Part shown: piece after piece, positions 53,125-62,229 of the stretch
Position numbering within the stretch: the first letter of the stretch is position 1
How the letters are laid out: every line of letters starts with the position of its first letter
DNA from: Paenibacillus spiritus
GTDB lineage: Bacteria; Bacillota; Bacilli; Paenibacillales; Paenibacillaceae
Length of the DNA: 64,000 nucleotides
Assembly: GCF_008710135.1 (NCBI RefSeq)
Contig: NZ_VYKK01000004.1
Location: forward strand, 434,001 to 498,000
Direction of reading: 5' to 3'
The notes under the pieces: generated by a model
The model's database searches: none
Seen by the model: the letters and a program-made list of their open reading frames with translations, nothing else
What the model was told of the DNA's origin: nothing
Made by a program: the position numbers and the translations under genes

Positions 53125-54495
53125 TCAATGCTGCGTCTTGCTGGTAACTTCAAAGATGGCGAACTTCAGGTAGTGTCCTTCGTCCACACCGAGAATCTGC
53201 GGATGATCCTTGCCTGCGGCCCGCCATTCAATCAGGCGGAGCGTCTTGCCCGCATCCTCGGCCGCTTCGGCGATGGTCGCAAGGAACAGCTCCGGGCGCA
53301 TATGGTACGAGCAGCTCGCCGTCACCAGGTAGCCGCCTTCGTTGACCAGCTTCATGCCGTGCAGGTTGATGTCTTTGTAGCCGCGGCAGGCGCCCTTGAC
53401 CGCGCTCTTCGTCTTGGCAAAGGCCGGCGGGTCAAGAATGACCACGTCCCAGGTCCGTCCGCCTCCGGCCGTCATCGGCTTGGAGGTATCGACTGTGGAA
53501 GAAGCGCGCTCGGCGCGTTCTTCGAGCCCTTTTACCTGATTGCGCAGGTACTGGAAGGCATCGTCCACCACAAACTCCACGCGGTCCGAGAATCCGTTCA
53601 GCTCCACGTTGACCTTGGCGCTCTCGATGGCATGGGCGGATACGTCCAGGCAGGTCACCTTCTTCGCGCCGTGCTTGCAGGCGTTCAGCGTGAAGCTGCC
53701 GGTATGGCTGAAGCATTCCAGCACCGTCGCTCCGTCCCAGTACGGGAACGTGACTTCCTTGCCGCTCTTGTTGACGGGAACGCGCCGGGCCTCGCCGTCT
53801 TCGCCTTCCACTTCCGCCAGCTCGATTCCGCTCCGGGCTCCCCAGCCCTTCATCAGCGGCGCAATCGCCGAGCGGTTCTCGCGCTGGTCGAAGAAGTAGC
53901 CGGTCTTCTGGCCCTCCACGATGTCGATTATGAGCTTGAGCCCGTTCTCGGTTACGGTCACATGGCGCGGACACTCGCCGTACAGCAGGCCGGTCTTCTG
54001 TTCCAGCCCTTCCAGCTCCCGCACGGAAACGTCGCTGCGCTCATAGATGCCCTGCGGCCCGACCGTCCGAACCAGCGCCTCCACAATCTCTCCCCGCACC
54101 TTGTCCATGCCGAGCGTCAGGATCTGAACGACAAGAACGCTTCCGAAGCGGTCTACAATCAATCCCGGCAAAAAGTCGGCTTCGCCGTACACGAGCCGGT
54201 ACGCGTCCTCTCCCGGCAGAAACCGCTCCCGGTGCGCCAGCGCCCGGCGGAACCGGCTCTCGAAGAACGCGGTGTCCATGGCCTCAAGCGGCGTATGGGA
54301 TACGATCCGCACCCGGATCTGGGAAGCGGGGTTGTAATAGCCGGTCGCCAGATAGCGTCCCTGATGGTTGCGGACCTCGACCAGACTGCCGGCCTCCGCC
54401 TCTCCTTCCAGGGAAGCGACCTCGCTCGCATAGACCCACGGATGCCCCTCTTCGAGCCGTTTCTTCCGGCTGCGCTGCAATAGAATGGATGCCAA
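53125..54495 (-). CDS. SAM-dependent rRNA methyltransferase, RlmI-like (PUA domain)
   Basis: 456 residues. The N terminus ASILLQRSRKKRLEEGHPWVYASEV is the PUA domain. The SAM domain has CFSHTGSFTLNACKHGAKKVTCLDVS (motif I) and VVILDPPAFAKTKSAV (motif IV). RlmI in E. coli makes m5C1962 in 23S rRNA; the DPPAF motif here lacks the usual m5C cysteine pair typical of Nop2 types, as in RlmI. A 30-residue Ser/Thr-rich insert precedes WDVVILDPPA. The best start is the TTG at 54495, nine bases from GAGGAG. Confidence 0.88.
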   Translation of the reverse strand: MASILLQRSRKKRLEEGHPWVYASEVASLEGEAEAGSLVEVRNHQGRYLATGYYNPASQIRVRIVSHTPLEAMDTAFFESRFRRALAHRERFLPGEDAYRLVYGEADFLPGLIVDRFGSVLVVQILTLGMDKVRGEIVEALVRTVGPQGIYERSDVSVRELEGLEQKTGLLYGECPRHVTVTENGLKLIIDIVEGQKTGYFFDQRENRSAIAPLMKGWGARSGIELAEVEGEDGEARRVPVNKSGKEVTFPYWDGATVLECFSHTGSFTLNACKHGAKKVTCLDVSAHAIESAKVNVELNGFSDRVEFVVDDAFQYLRNQVKGLEERAERASSTVDTSKPMTAGGGRTWDVVILDPPAFAKTKSAVKGACRGYKDINLHGMKLVNEGGYLVTASCSYHMRPELFLATIAEAAEDAGKTLRLIEWRAAGKDHPQILGVDEGHYLKFAIFEVTSKTQH

Positions 54496-54615
54496 TCCTG
54501 CCAACTCCTCTTCTCGTCATGCCTTATCGGCTGTCTTCATATATTGGTACAACCCCGCAGGCCTGTCAAGCGGGACCCCTTCCCCTATTATGTCTGCAAA
54601 GGAGTCTGGCCTTCC

Positions 54616-55620
54616 ATGCTATCCGCTCTGCTCTTTCCGGTGCTGTACGGGCTTGTCATCTTTCTGGCCGGCATGAAGCTGATGGAGACGGCGCTCTCCC
54701 GGCTGAGCGGCCCGCTGCTTGAAGCCGCGCTGCGCCGCGCCACGGCCACGCCGCTGACCGGCATGGCCGTCAGCGCCCTGCTGACGGCGCTGCTCCAGAG
54801 CAGCACGGCCGTCACGGTGCTGGCAATCGGCATGGTCAATGCCGGGCTGCTGACCTACGGCCGGACGCTCGGCATCGTGCTGGGGAGCAACATCGGCACC
54901 TGCCTCACGACGGAGCTGATCGGCCTGCAGATCAGCCGGTACGCCGGACCGCTGCTCGCCTGCTCGGCCGCGCTGTGGGCCGCCGGGGTGACGGCTGCGG
55001 AGATCTCGCCGTTCCGTCCGGGCCGGGCGGCGGCGATGGCCCGGCGGAGCGGCGAGCCGCTGCAGTTCATCGCCCTGGCGGCGGGCGGGTTCGCGCTCGT
55101 GGTGTGGGGAATCGCCGTGATGCAGTCCATCGCCCCCGAACTGAAGTCCAGCGGTCTGCTGGACCTGCTGCTGGAGAGAGCGGCGGGCGGCGTGCTCTGG
55201 GGCTTCGCCGCCGGAGCCTGCCTGACGGCGCTCCTGCACAGCAGCGCGGCCGTCATCGGCATGGCGATGGGCGTCGCCGCTGGCGGAGGCCTGCCGCCCG
55301 CGCTCGGGATCGCGCTTGTGCTCGGCGCCAACGTCGGCACCTGCCTGACGGCGGTGATCGCCGCCATCGGCGGCACCCGCTCGGGCGCGTTCGTCGCCTG
55401 GGCGCATGTGGCGCTGAACGCCGGCGGGGCGCTGCTCTTTCTGCCGCTGACCGGCGCCCTCGAGCGGGCGTCCGCCCTCTTGGGCGGGGGCCCCGCCGCC
55501 CAGCTCGCCCACGCCCAGACGATCTTCAACGTCGCCTGCTCGCTGCTGGCGCTGCCGCTGTGTTACCTGCCGGTCTGGTCGCGCGGAGAGCGGAATCCCG
55601 ACGGGCCGCTGCCGCATTGA
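54616..55620 (+). CDS. Na/Pi cotransporter family membrane protein (YqeW/NptA-like)
   Basis: 334 residues with eight or more membrane helices. Two inverted-repeat motifs are visible: TALLQSSTAVTVLAIGMVNAG and TALLHSSAAVIGMAMGVAAGG, and LGSNIGTCLTT repeated as LGANVGTCLTA. There is no C-terminal PhoU domain. These proteins export or import phosphate with sodium. AAGGAG lies 11 bases before the ATG. A YqeW-type cotransporter also lies between yqeV (mtaB) and rpsU in B. subtilis, though on the other strand there. Confidence 0.9.
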   Translation: MLSALLFPVLYGLVIFLAGMKLMETALSRLSGPLLEAALRRATATPLTGMAVSALLTALLQSSTAVTVLAIGMVNAGLLTYGRTLGIVLGSNIGTCLTTELIGLQISRYAGPLLACSAALWAAGVTAAEISPFRPGRAAAMARRSGEPLQFIALAAGGFALVVWGIAVMQSIAPELKSSGLLDLLLERAAGGVLWGFAAGACLTALLHSSAAVIGMAMGVAAGGGLPPALGIALVLGANVGTCLTAVIAAIGGTRSGAFVAWAHVALNAGGALLFLPLTGALERASALLGGGPAAQLAHAQTIFNVACSLLALPLCYLPVWSRGERNPDGPLPH

Positions 55621-55686
55621 GCTTAAGCTTTCGGAAGCTGTGCGGCTTCCGGGAGTGGCTTCCGGGGACGCCCCCAACACCAATAC

Positions 55687-55714
55687 GGGCAGCGGCGATT
55701 ACTCGCCGCTGCCC
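55687..55714. terminator. Perfect hairpin between convergent genes
   Basis: GGGCAGCGGCGA and TCGCCGCTGCCC, 12 bp with a 4-nt loop, between the convergent transporter and Ig-repeat genes. It has no T-run on either strand. Confidence 0.55.
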
Positions 55715-55747
55715 GCGCCTGCAAGCCTCTCCCTGCTCCGGCCTGAT

Positions 55748-57952
55748 CTACTTAACCGTAACGCTGACCGTCACCGTCTTGCCGCCGAATTTGCCCTTCA
55801 GAACGGCGGTGCCCTTCGATACCGCCGTTACGACGCCTTTGTCCGATACCGCCGCCACAGACGGCTTCGAGCTGCTCCAGCCCGTCAGCGGGGCAACCGA
55901 AACGGTCTTGCCCGTATCGTATTCGGCCGTCACCTCCAGTGAATACGAGGCCCCGACCGGAAGCTTCAGCTTCGTGTCGCTTGCGGACAGCTTCTTGAGC
56001 TTCGGCACGACCGAGATCTTGACGGTGGCCGGAAGCCCCTGATAGGAGCCGGTGAGCGTCGCGGAGCCTTCCGCTGCCGCCTTGACGCTCATTCCCTTGA
56101 CCGTCGCCACAGAGGTATTGGAAGAGGTCCAGTTCATGCCCGAGGACAGGTTGACCGTCTTGCCGTTCGTATAGTAGCCGGTTACTTTAAGAGTCTTCGA
56201 TGTTTTGAGATTCAGTTCGAGACTGCCGGATTCCAGTTCCAGCTTGACGATCTTCGGTTCGGCTGTCACCGGAATGCTGATCGTCTTGTCCCCGTACACG
56301 CCTTTGAGCACGGCATTGCCTTTCGTCAGCCCTTTGATGACCTTGCCGGTGTCCACGGTCTTGATGACGGCGCTGACGCCGTTCAGACTCCAGACGATCT
56401 CGTCTGTAACATCCCGTTCATTCCCGTCGTCCAGTACGGCCGTTATGCCGGGAAGCGGAACCGTCTCGCCGATGACGACGCTGATCGGACTGTCCGGTCC
56501 GATCAGTACCAGCGTCTTGTTCTTGACGGTCACGGTCAGCTCCAGCGCCTTGGAACGCACCGGAGAAGCCGAGGAACCGAATCGTTCGCTCTCCAGCCGC
56601 CCGGTCAGAACGGTCTTGCCGGGTTCGCCCGCCACGATCTTGCCGCCTGCAATCTCCGCTACGTCCTCATCTGCGGACGTCCAGACCATCTCGCCGCTCA
56701 TGTCGATTTTGTCGCCGTCCAGCTTGATGCCGGATATCTTCGGCAGCGCAGCTGAGCCTGACGTATAGAGCGCCAGTTCGTTCTTCTCCGCTTCCAGTCC
56801 GCTCAGCGTCGGATAGACCGTCACCCGGAAAGTCCGGGTCAGTCCCTTGTACTCGGCCTTAATGTTCGATACGCCGGCGGCTCTGGCCGTCAGCTTCACT
56901 CCGTCGCTGTCTTTGGCGAGCGTGACGGCGAGCTGATTGTCGGAGGTCCAGACCGCGTCGCCCGATACGTTCAGCGTCGAGTTGGCCGAGTCCCGGACTT
57001 CGCTCTTGATCTTCATCGACTCTCCGATGAACAGGGAGGAGTTGCCCGCAGGCTTCAGCAGCAGCGCCTCGTAAGGAGCGCGCACATAGATGTCCACGGA
57101 ACCGGCCACGCCCAGATACCGGGCGGTTACCGTCGCCTTGCCCGGAGCAACGGCGGTGATCAAGCCCTTCTCTACGGTGACGACGGCAGCGTTGGAGCTT
57201 GACCAGACCGGCTCGATTTCTTCGCCTGAGCTGCCTGCCTCGGCTTCAAGCTGAACCGGGTCGTCGCCGACCAGCAGCTCCAGCTCTTCGGTCGGTTCGC
57301 CATCCCGGACCAAGGCAAGCGAGGCATACGGCAGCTTGACCGTTGCTTTGAAAGTAGCGGACAGCCCCTTGTATTTGGCCGTTACCGTTGCCGTTCCTTC
57401 GCCGGCCAGCGTCAGCTGCCCGTCCGCAACCGCCAGGACCGAGGAATTGGAACTGCTCCAATCGGCATCCTTCGTTACATCGACGGTCCCATTCTCCGTA
57501 GCGCCGCCTGCTGCCGTGGCCTGAAGCTTCAGAGATTCCGCGCTGTCGCCGAGCTTGTAGGCGGCCGCTCCGTTCTCGATCTTCAAGTTCTTGTACGGAT
57601 AGGAGGCAGAGACTTCAACCGTAGCTACCGAACTGCCGTAGGTCGCTTTGACCAAAGCGCTGCCTGCTCCGACTGCCGTGACCACGCCGCCCGATACTGC
57701 AACCGCGGCGGAATTGGAAGAGGTCCAGACCGCCCCTGCGGTCACGTCCTTCTTGACTGTGCTTCCTTCCACGGCTGCCAGCACTTTCAGCTGCTTCGGC
57801 GACTGTCCGACCGTCAAATCCAGCTTGGCGCCGCTGTCCAGTTCAATCGAGGTTACATCCCCCGCTGCCGCATAAGCCCCCGCCGGGAATGCCGCAGCGG
57901 CGAACAGTACAAGTACCAGAAGCCATAAATTCCATCTTCGATTCACTCTCAT
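55748..57952 (-). CDS. Secreted protein of tandem bacterial Ig-like (BIG2) repeats
   Basis: 734 residues. A signal peptide (RRWNLWLLVLVLFAAAAFPAGAYA) leads directly into about eight repeats of roughly 85 residues. Each has a W-S/T-SSN core followed by VAxVxxGxVTAVxxGxAxVTA (e.g. VWTSSNSAAVAVSGGVVTAV, DWSSSNSSVLAVADGQL, GWSSSKPSVAAVSDKG). There is no LPXTG, SLH or other anchor and no enzymatic domain. BIG2 domains often mediate adhesion or act as spacers. GGAGAG precedes the ATG at 57952. The gene is flanked by terminators and seems monocistronic. Confidence 0.88.
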   Translation of the reverse strand: MRVNRRWNLWLLVLVLFAAAAFPAGAYAAAGDVTSIELDSGAKLDLTVGQSPKQLKVLAAVEGSTVKKDVTAGAVWTSSNSAAVAVSGGVVTAVGAGSALVKATYGSSVATVEVSASYPYKNLKIENGAAAYKLGDSAESLKLQATAAGGATENGTVDVTKDADWSSSNSSVLAVADGQLTLAGEGTATVTAKYKGLSATFKATVKLPYASLALVRDGEPTEELELLVGDDPVQLEAEAGSSGEEIEPVWSSSNAAVVTVEKGLITAVAPGKATVTARYLGVAGSVDIYVRAPYEALLLKPAGNSSLFIGESMKIKSEVRDSANSTLNVSGDAVWTSDNQLAVTLAKDSDGVKLTARAAGVSNIKAEYKGLTRTFRVTVYPTLSGLEAEKNELALYTSGSAALPKISGIKLDGDKIDMSGEMVWTSADEDVAEIAGGKIVAGEPGKTVLTGRLESERFGSSASPVRSKALELTVTVKNKTLVLIGPDSPISVVIGETVPLPGITAVLDDGNERDVTDEIVWSLNGVSAVIKTVDTGKVIKGLTKGNAVLKGVYGDKTISIPVTAEPKIVKLELESGSLELNLKTSKTLKVTGYYTNGKTVNLSSGMNWTSSNTSVATVKGMSVKAAAEGSATLTGSYQGLPATVKISVVPKLKKLSASDTKLKLPVGASYSLEVTAEYDTGKTVSVAPLTGWSSSKPSVAAVSDKGVVTAVSKGTAVLKGKFGGKTVTVSVTVK

Positions 57953-58102
57953 TGTTCTCTCCTTCAAGGTTTGAATGGGCACACTCCGCAATCTGTCTCT
58001 ATTCCCTTATCGGCAGCATGGCCGGAAGTCTTTAACCCGGCGCGTCCGAGCCGAGGCGGCGGCTCCTTCTTCCATCAGACGAAGGTCCTGTACGGGCCAT
58101 GC

Positions 58103-58138
58103 AAAAAGACGGTTCTCCTTCATGGAAGAACCGTCTTG
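58103..58138 (-). terminator. Terminator of mtaB
   Basis: AAGACGGTTCT/AGAACCGTCTT stem with a short loop and TTTT after it on the minus strand; it lies about 85 bp past the mtaB stop. Confidence 0.85.
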
Positions 58139-58224
58139 CAAGCTTGGTATTCGAATCGCGTTCTATACGCGTTCTATCCATAGCGAAAGATACGACGGGG
58201 TCTCGTTCGTCCGTTCCGGCAAGT

Positions 58225-59580
58225 CTAGCGCACCAGCTCCGCTGCCGCTTTCGCAGCCTCCGGCGCAGAGGATTCAACGAGTTCGCCGCGGCACTCGTTC
58301 ACCCCGGCTTCGGTAATCCGCACCTGGCACATCCGTCCCTGCAGCTCGTCGCCTCCTTCAAAGAACACTTGAAGGTAATTGTCCGAGAAGCCGTGCTGCA
58401 CGGACCGCGCAGGCGCATCCTTGGCGGAGCGCTCGGGAATGACATCGAGCGTCCGGCCGACAAAGCGCCGGGCATACGCCAGCTGCATCTCTTCGGACAG
58501 GTCGATCAGCTGCTGAACGCGGGCATTCTTGATCTCTTCATCGACCTGGTCTTCCATCCGCGCCGCCGGTGTGCCCGTCCGTTTGGAATACGGGAACACG
58601 TGCATTTCGGAATAGTTCACGGCCTTCATGAAGTCATAACCGGCCCGGAACATCTCGTCGGTCTCCCCCGGGAAGCCGACAATGACGTCGGTGGTGATGC
58701 CGACATCCGGCATCGCCTGGCGAATCCGTTCCATTTTGCCGAAGTATTCCTCGGTGGTATACTTGCGGCGCATCCGCTTCAGCACTTCGTTGTGTCCGGC
58801 CTGAAGCGGGATATGCAGATGGCGGCACATCTTGGACGAGCGGTTCAGCACATCGAGCAGCTTGTCGTCAATCTGGCTTGCTTCAATCGAGCTAATGCGA
58901 ACGCGCTCCAGTCCGTCTACCTTATCCAGCTCCCACAGCAGGTCCGCCAGCCGGTAGTTGTCGAGATCGTCGCCGTAGCCTCCCGTATGGATACCGGTCA
59001 GAACGAATTCCTTGTACCCGGCTTCCACCAGCTTGTGCGCCTGCGCCACAATCGATTTCGGGTCCCGGCTGCGCGACAGCCCGCGCGACCACGGAATGAT
59101 GCAGAAGGTGCAGAAGTTGTTGCAGCCGTCCTGAATCTTCAGGAAGGCTCGGGTCCGGTCGGCAAAGCCCGGCACATCCATCTCCTCGAACTCCCGCGTC
59201 TTCATGATGTTGCGGACGGCGTTCACCGGCTCGCGGGAGCGGCGGATGGCGTCGATATGCGTCAGAATCTGCGCGCGGTCCTGGTTGCCGATAACCAGAT
59301 CGACCCCCGGAATGTCCAGAATCTCTCCCGGGGAAGTCTGGGCGTAGCAGCCCGTTACCGCGACGATAGCGTCCGGATTGCGGCGCACGGCCCGGCGGAT
59401 CATCTGCCGGCTCTTCTTGTCGCCGGTGTTGGTCACCGTACAGGTATTGATCAGATACACATCGGCTGTCCCTTCAAAGTCGACCTGTTCGTATCCGGCA
59501 TTGCTGAACAACTGCCAAATGGCCTCCGTATCGTAGAAGTTCACCTTGCAGCCTAATGTGTAAAACGCGACGGATGGCAT
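58225..59580 (-). CDS. mtaB: tRNA t6A37 methylthiotransferase MtaB (YqeV)
   Basis: 451 residues. The N-terminal MTTase domain has TLGCKVNFYDTEAIW, INTCTVTNTGDKKSRQ and VTGCYAQTSP, giving the three cluster cysteines. The radical-SAM domain has GCNNFCTFCIIPWSRG with CxxxCxxC, and a C-terminal TRAM domain follows. It converts t6A37 to ms2t6A in tRNAs decoding ANN. The start at 59580 (MPSVAFYTLG) matches the family; a TTG at 59586 is possible. It follows rsmE, which it overlaps or abuts. Confidence 0.97.
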   Translation of the reverse strand: MPSVAFYTLGCKVNFYDTEAIWQLFSNAGYEQVDFEGTADVYLINTCTVTNTGDKKSRQMIRRAVRRNPDAIVAVTGCYAQTSPGEILDIPGVDLVIGNQDRAQILTHIDAIRRSREPVNAVRNIMKTREFEEMDVPGFADRTRAFLKIQDGCNNFCTFCIIPWSRGLSRSRDPKSIVAQAHKLVEAGYKEFVLTGIHTGGYGDDLDNYRLADLLWELDKVDGLERVRISSIEASQIDDKLLDVLNRSSKMCRHLHIPLQAGHNEVLKRMRRKYTTEEYFGKMERIRQAMPDVGITTDVIVGFPGETDEMFRAGYDFMKAVNYSEMHVFPYSKRTGTPAARMEDQVDEEIKNARVQQLIDLSEEMQLAYARRFVGRTLDVIPERSAKDAPARSVQHGFSDNYLQVFFEGGDELQGRMCQVRITEAGVNECRGELVESSAPEAAKAAAELVR

Positions 59581-59582
59581 TC

Positions 59583-60347
59583 TCAAGCTTCCCCCATTTC
59601 TCCGGATTCATATAACATACAGGCGGCGGCGACCATGCCCGCCGTCTCGCAGCGCAGAATGCGCCGGCCCAGGCCGACGCAGACGGCTCCCGCCGCTTCG
59701 GCCTCCCGGCATTCTTCTTCGCTAAAGCCGCCCTCCGGCCCGACAATCAGCAGCGCCGAAGCTTCGGCGGAAGGCTCAAGGCCCCGCAGCCAGGGAGCCA
59801 CAGCCGAACGAAGCTGGTGTCCCTGTTCTTTCTCATAGCACAGGTAGACGGCGCCGTAACGGTCAAACGTCCGAAGCAGCTCCTTCCAGCTTAAGGGAGC
59901 ATTCACTTCCGGAACGCGGTTCCGGTGCGCCTGCTCGGCAGCTTCCTTGGCAATTTTGCGCCAGCGGTCCAGCCGTTTGCCCTCCTTGCGCTCATCGTAC
60001 TGCACAATGGTTCTCTCCGACAGAAACGGCACGAACGCGGCGGCGCCGATCTCGGTGCCCTTCTGGATGACGGTCTCCATCTTGTCGCCTTTCGGCAGAC
60101 TCTGGGCCACCGTAATCCGCAGCCTCGCCTCCTGCGTCTGCGGGAGTTCTTCCAGCAGAGTTACGCGGACAAAGTCCGGGCCGATCTCCTCAACGGCAGC
60201 CAGCGCCTCCCGGGACCGGCCGTCGCTGACAATGAGCTTGTCGCCCGCCTTGCCGCGCATGACTCTGGCGATATGCCGGGCATCGTCGCCCGTCAGGGTG
60301 GCCTCCGTCTCTCCGAATTGTCCGGGGGATACAAAATATCGCTGCAT
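59583..60347 (-). CDS. rsmE: 16S rRNA (uracil(1498)-N3)-methyltransferase RsmE
   Basis: 254 residues. MQRYFVSPGQF begins the PUA-like domain; QSLPKGDKMETVIQKGTEIGAAAFVPFLSERT and LLIVGPEGGFSEEECREAEAAG with LGRRILRCETAGMVAA form the knotted SPOUT methyltransferase site. The start at 60347 matches the family N terminus; an ATG four codons earlier (60359) also has a plausible site. It is followed by mtaB, the B. subtilis yqeU-yqeV order. Confidence 0.96.
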   Translation of the reverse strand: MQRYFVSPGQFGETEATLTGDDARHIARVMRGKAGDKLIVSDGRSREALAAVEEIGPDFVRVTLLEELPQTQEARLRITVAQSLPKGDKMETVIQKGTEIGAAAFVPFLSERTIVQYDERKEGKRLDRWRKIAKEAAEQAHRNRVPEVNAPLSWKELLRTFDRYGAVYLCYEKEQGHQLRSAVAPWLRGLEPSAEASALLIVGPEGGFSEEECREAEAAGAVCVGLGRRILRCETAGMVAAACMLYESGEMGEA

Positions 60348-60413
60348 GTCTATCAACATCCTGTTCCTGCATGAATTTGACGCCCTGATTGTGGAATCAG
60401 GGACAAGATTAAG

Positions 60414-61097
60414 CTATAGGCCGAACAGTCGGCCAAAGAAGGTGAACAGCTCTTCCCGGATATCGAACGCCCAGATCTGAAGCGGCAGAATGACCGCTCG
60501 GGAGAGCGCCGGAATGAATACAATCAGCAGAAAAATGAAAATCGACCACTGCTCGAACTGCTGCAGCTTGCCTCGAACCTGCCCGGTCGCCAGATCCTCA
60601 ACGACCCGGTAGCCGTCCAGCGGCGGCAGCGGAATCAGGTTGAAGAAGAACAGGAACAGATTCATATAGACGAAAATGGAGAAGAACGTATCGAACGCCC
60701 GCAGCAGCTGCACATTGGAATTGGCGTCCACTACACCCGCTGCAATCAGCGCCATATAGACGGCAGCTCCCACAATCGCGAGCAACAGATTGCTTACCGG
60801 ACCGGCTACCGATACGATGATGCCCATCAGCCGGGGACGGTCGAAGTTGGCCCGGTTGACCGGGATCGGCCGGGCCCAGCCGAATCCCGCGATGACAATC
60901 AGGAGTACGCCGAAGAAATCAATGTGCGATGCCGGATTCAGCGTCAGCCGGCCGAGCAGCCGGGCCGTCGGATCGCCGAATTTATTGGCGAAGTACGCAT
61001 GCGCGAACTCATGCACCGTGAACGCAATCATAATGGTAACCAGAAAAAACGGAAGCTGTTCCAGCGGCATTGCTATAATTCGTTGCAGAAAATCCAT
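60414..61097 (-). CDS. Site-2 protease family zinc metalloprotease
   Basis: 227 residues with about five membrane helices. The zinc motif HEFAHAYFANKFGD and the second ligand motif NLIPLPPLDGYRVV are those of the S2P/M50 family in its short, PDZ-less form (B. subtilis YwhC-like). Substrates of this subgroup are unknown. GAGGTAAAT precedes the ATG. It begins three bases after the prmA stop, so it is probably cotranscribed with prmA, although in B. subtilis prmA is followed directly by yqeU (rsmE). Confidence 0.93.
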   Translation of the reverse strand: MDFLQRIIAMPLEQLPFFLVTIMIAFTVHEFAHAYFANKFGDPTARLLGRLTLNPASHIDFFGVLLIVIAGFGWARPIPVNRANFDRPRLMGIIVSVAGPVSNLLLAIVGAAVYMALIAAGVVDANSNVQLLRAFDTFFSIFVYMNLFLFFFNLIPLPPLDGYRVVEDLATGQVRGKLQQFEQWSIFIFLLIVFIPALSRAVILPLQIWAFDIREELFTFFGRLFGL

Positions 61098-61099
61098 AT

Positions 61100-62146
61100 T
61101 TACCTCTTTCCGGCCGTAATCGCCACCCAGTCTTCTTCCTTCGCGACTTCCAGAATGTCGAAGCCCGACTTCTCCAGGGCATCCGCCACCAGACGCTCTT
61201 TGTCTTTATAGATGCCCGAAGTAATGTAGATGCCGCCCGGCTGAAGGGCGCGGTAGACATCGTCCGTGAAGAGCACGAGAATCTCAGCCAGAATATTCGC
61301 AACCACAATATTCACGGGCAGGGTTACGCCAAGGTCTTCCGCCCCTCCGGCGGGCTCCGCTTCATCCGAAGCCGAGCCTCTGGCCGTTGGCCACATGGCC
61401 CCGGCGGCCGTGTCCGAAGCGCCTTCGCCGCCGAGCAGCGACAGCAGATCGCTCTCTTTGACGGTGATACCGGATTCCAAGCCGTTCAGCCGGACATTGT
61501 CGGCTGCGCTCAACACAGCGACCGGGTCCAGGTCCAGCGCCAGCACCGAACGGGCGCCGAGCAGCTTCGCGCCGACGGCCAGAATGCCGGAGCCGGTGCC
61601 GACGTCGATGACTTCTTCGCCGCCGGCGATCACCTTCTCCAGCGCGCGCAGACAGAGCGCGGTCGTCGGATGGGTTCCGGTTCCGAAGGCCATGCCGGGG
61701 TCGATGCGGATGATTTTCTCGTCTGGGCTTAGAGGCTCGTACTCTTCCCACACCGGCTGAATCGTCAGCGTCTCGCTCACCCGCAGCGGCTTGAAGTACG
61801 CCTTCCAGGCATGGCTCCACTCCTCTTCGTCCACGGTCTTCCAGGAGAGCTCCGCTCTGCCCGGCTCTATGCCGTAGTCCCGCAGTTCCAGAATGCGCGG
61901 GCCGATCTCGGCCACAGCCGCATTCATATCCGCTTCCAGGGCAAAGTAGCCCTTGATGACGGCCTCGCCTTCGGGAATGTCGTTCAGCGGCTCATCGTAC
62001 AGCTCGCCGTACCGCGTGTCGCGGACCTTGGAGAGCGTTCCCGACTCCTCGATCGATACCCCTCCCGCTCCGGCTTCCACGAGAAAGTTGGAGATCATCT
62101 CCTGCGCTTCTTCGGTTGTATGTATGGTCAATTCCTGCCACAGCAT
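61100..62146 (-). CDS. prmA: Ribosomal protein L11 methyltransferase PrmA
   Basis: 348 residues, against about 311 in B. subtilis. The SAM site is VIDVGTGSGILAVGAKLLGA at 179-198, preceded by RIDPGMAFGTGTHPTT, and VANILAEIL is motif IV. A low-complexity Ala/Gly/Glu-rich insert at about 239-276 accounts for the extra length. PrmA trimethylates L11. GGAGG lies ten bases before the ATG. Confidence 0.95.
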   Translation of the reverse strand: MLWQELTIHTTEEAQEMISNFLVEAGAGGVSIEESGTLSKVRDTRYGELYDEPLNDIPEGEAVIKGYFALEADMNAAVAEIGPRILELRDYGIEPGRAELSWKTVDEEEWSHAWKAYFKPLRVSETLTIQPVWEEYEPLSPDEKIIRIDPGMAFGTGTHPTTALCLRALEKVIAGGEEVIDVGTGSGILAVGAKLLGARSVLALDLDPVAVLSAADNVRLNGLESGITVKESDLLSLLGGEGASDTAAGAMWPTARGSASDEAEPAGGAEDLGVTLPVNIVVANILAEILVLFTDDVYRALQPGGIYITSGIYKDKERLVADALEKSGFDILEVAKEEDWVAITAGKR

Positions 62147-62229
62147 GATTCGTTAGCCTCCCAAATGATAATGCCTGTTAAATTTGTGCAAAAGCCAGTC
62201 CCATTTCCGGCTGCAAGCGGCCTCCGTCA

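Noticed and set aside
55748..57952. Repeats in this gene as possible CRISPR or tandem DNA repeats
   Set aside because: The repetition is at the protein level (BIG2 domains of about 85 residues); the DNA copies are diverged and there are no unique spacers.
60348..60359. Longer start for rsmE at 60359
   Set aside because: The four extra residues are not in the family N terminus, although the upstream site is acceptable; kept as an alternative only.
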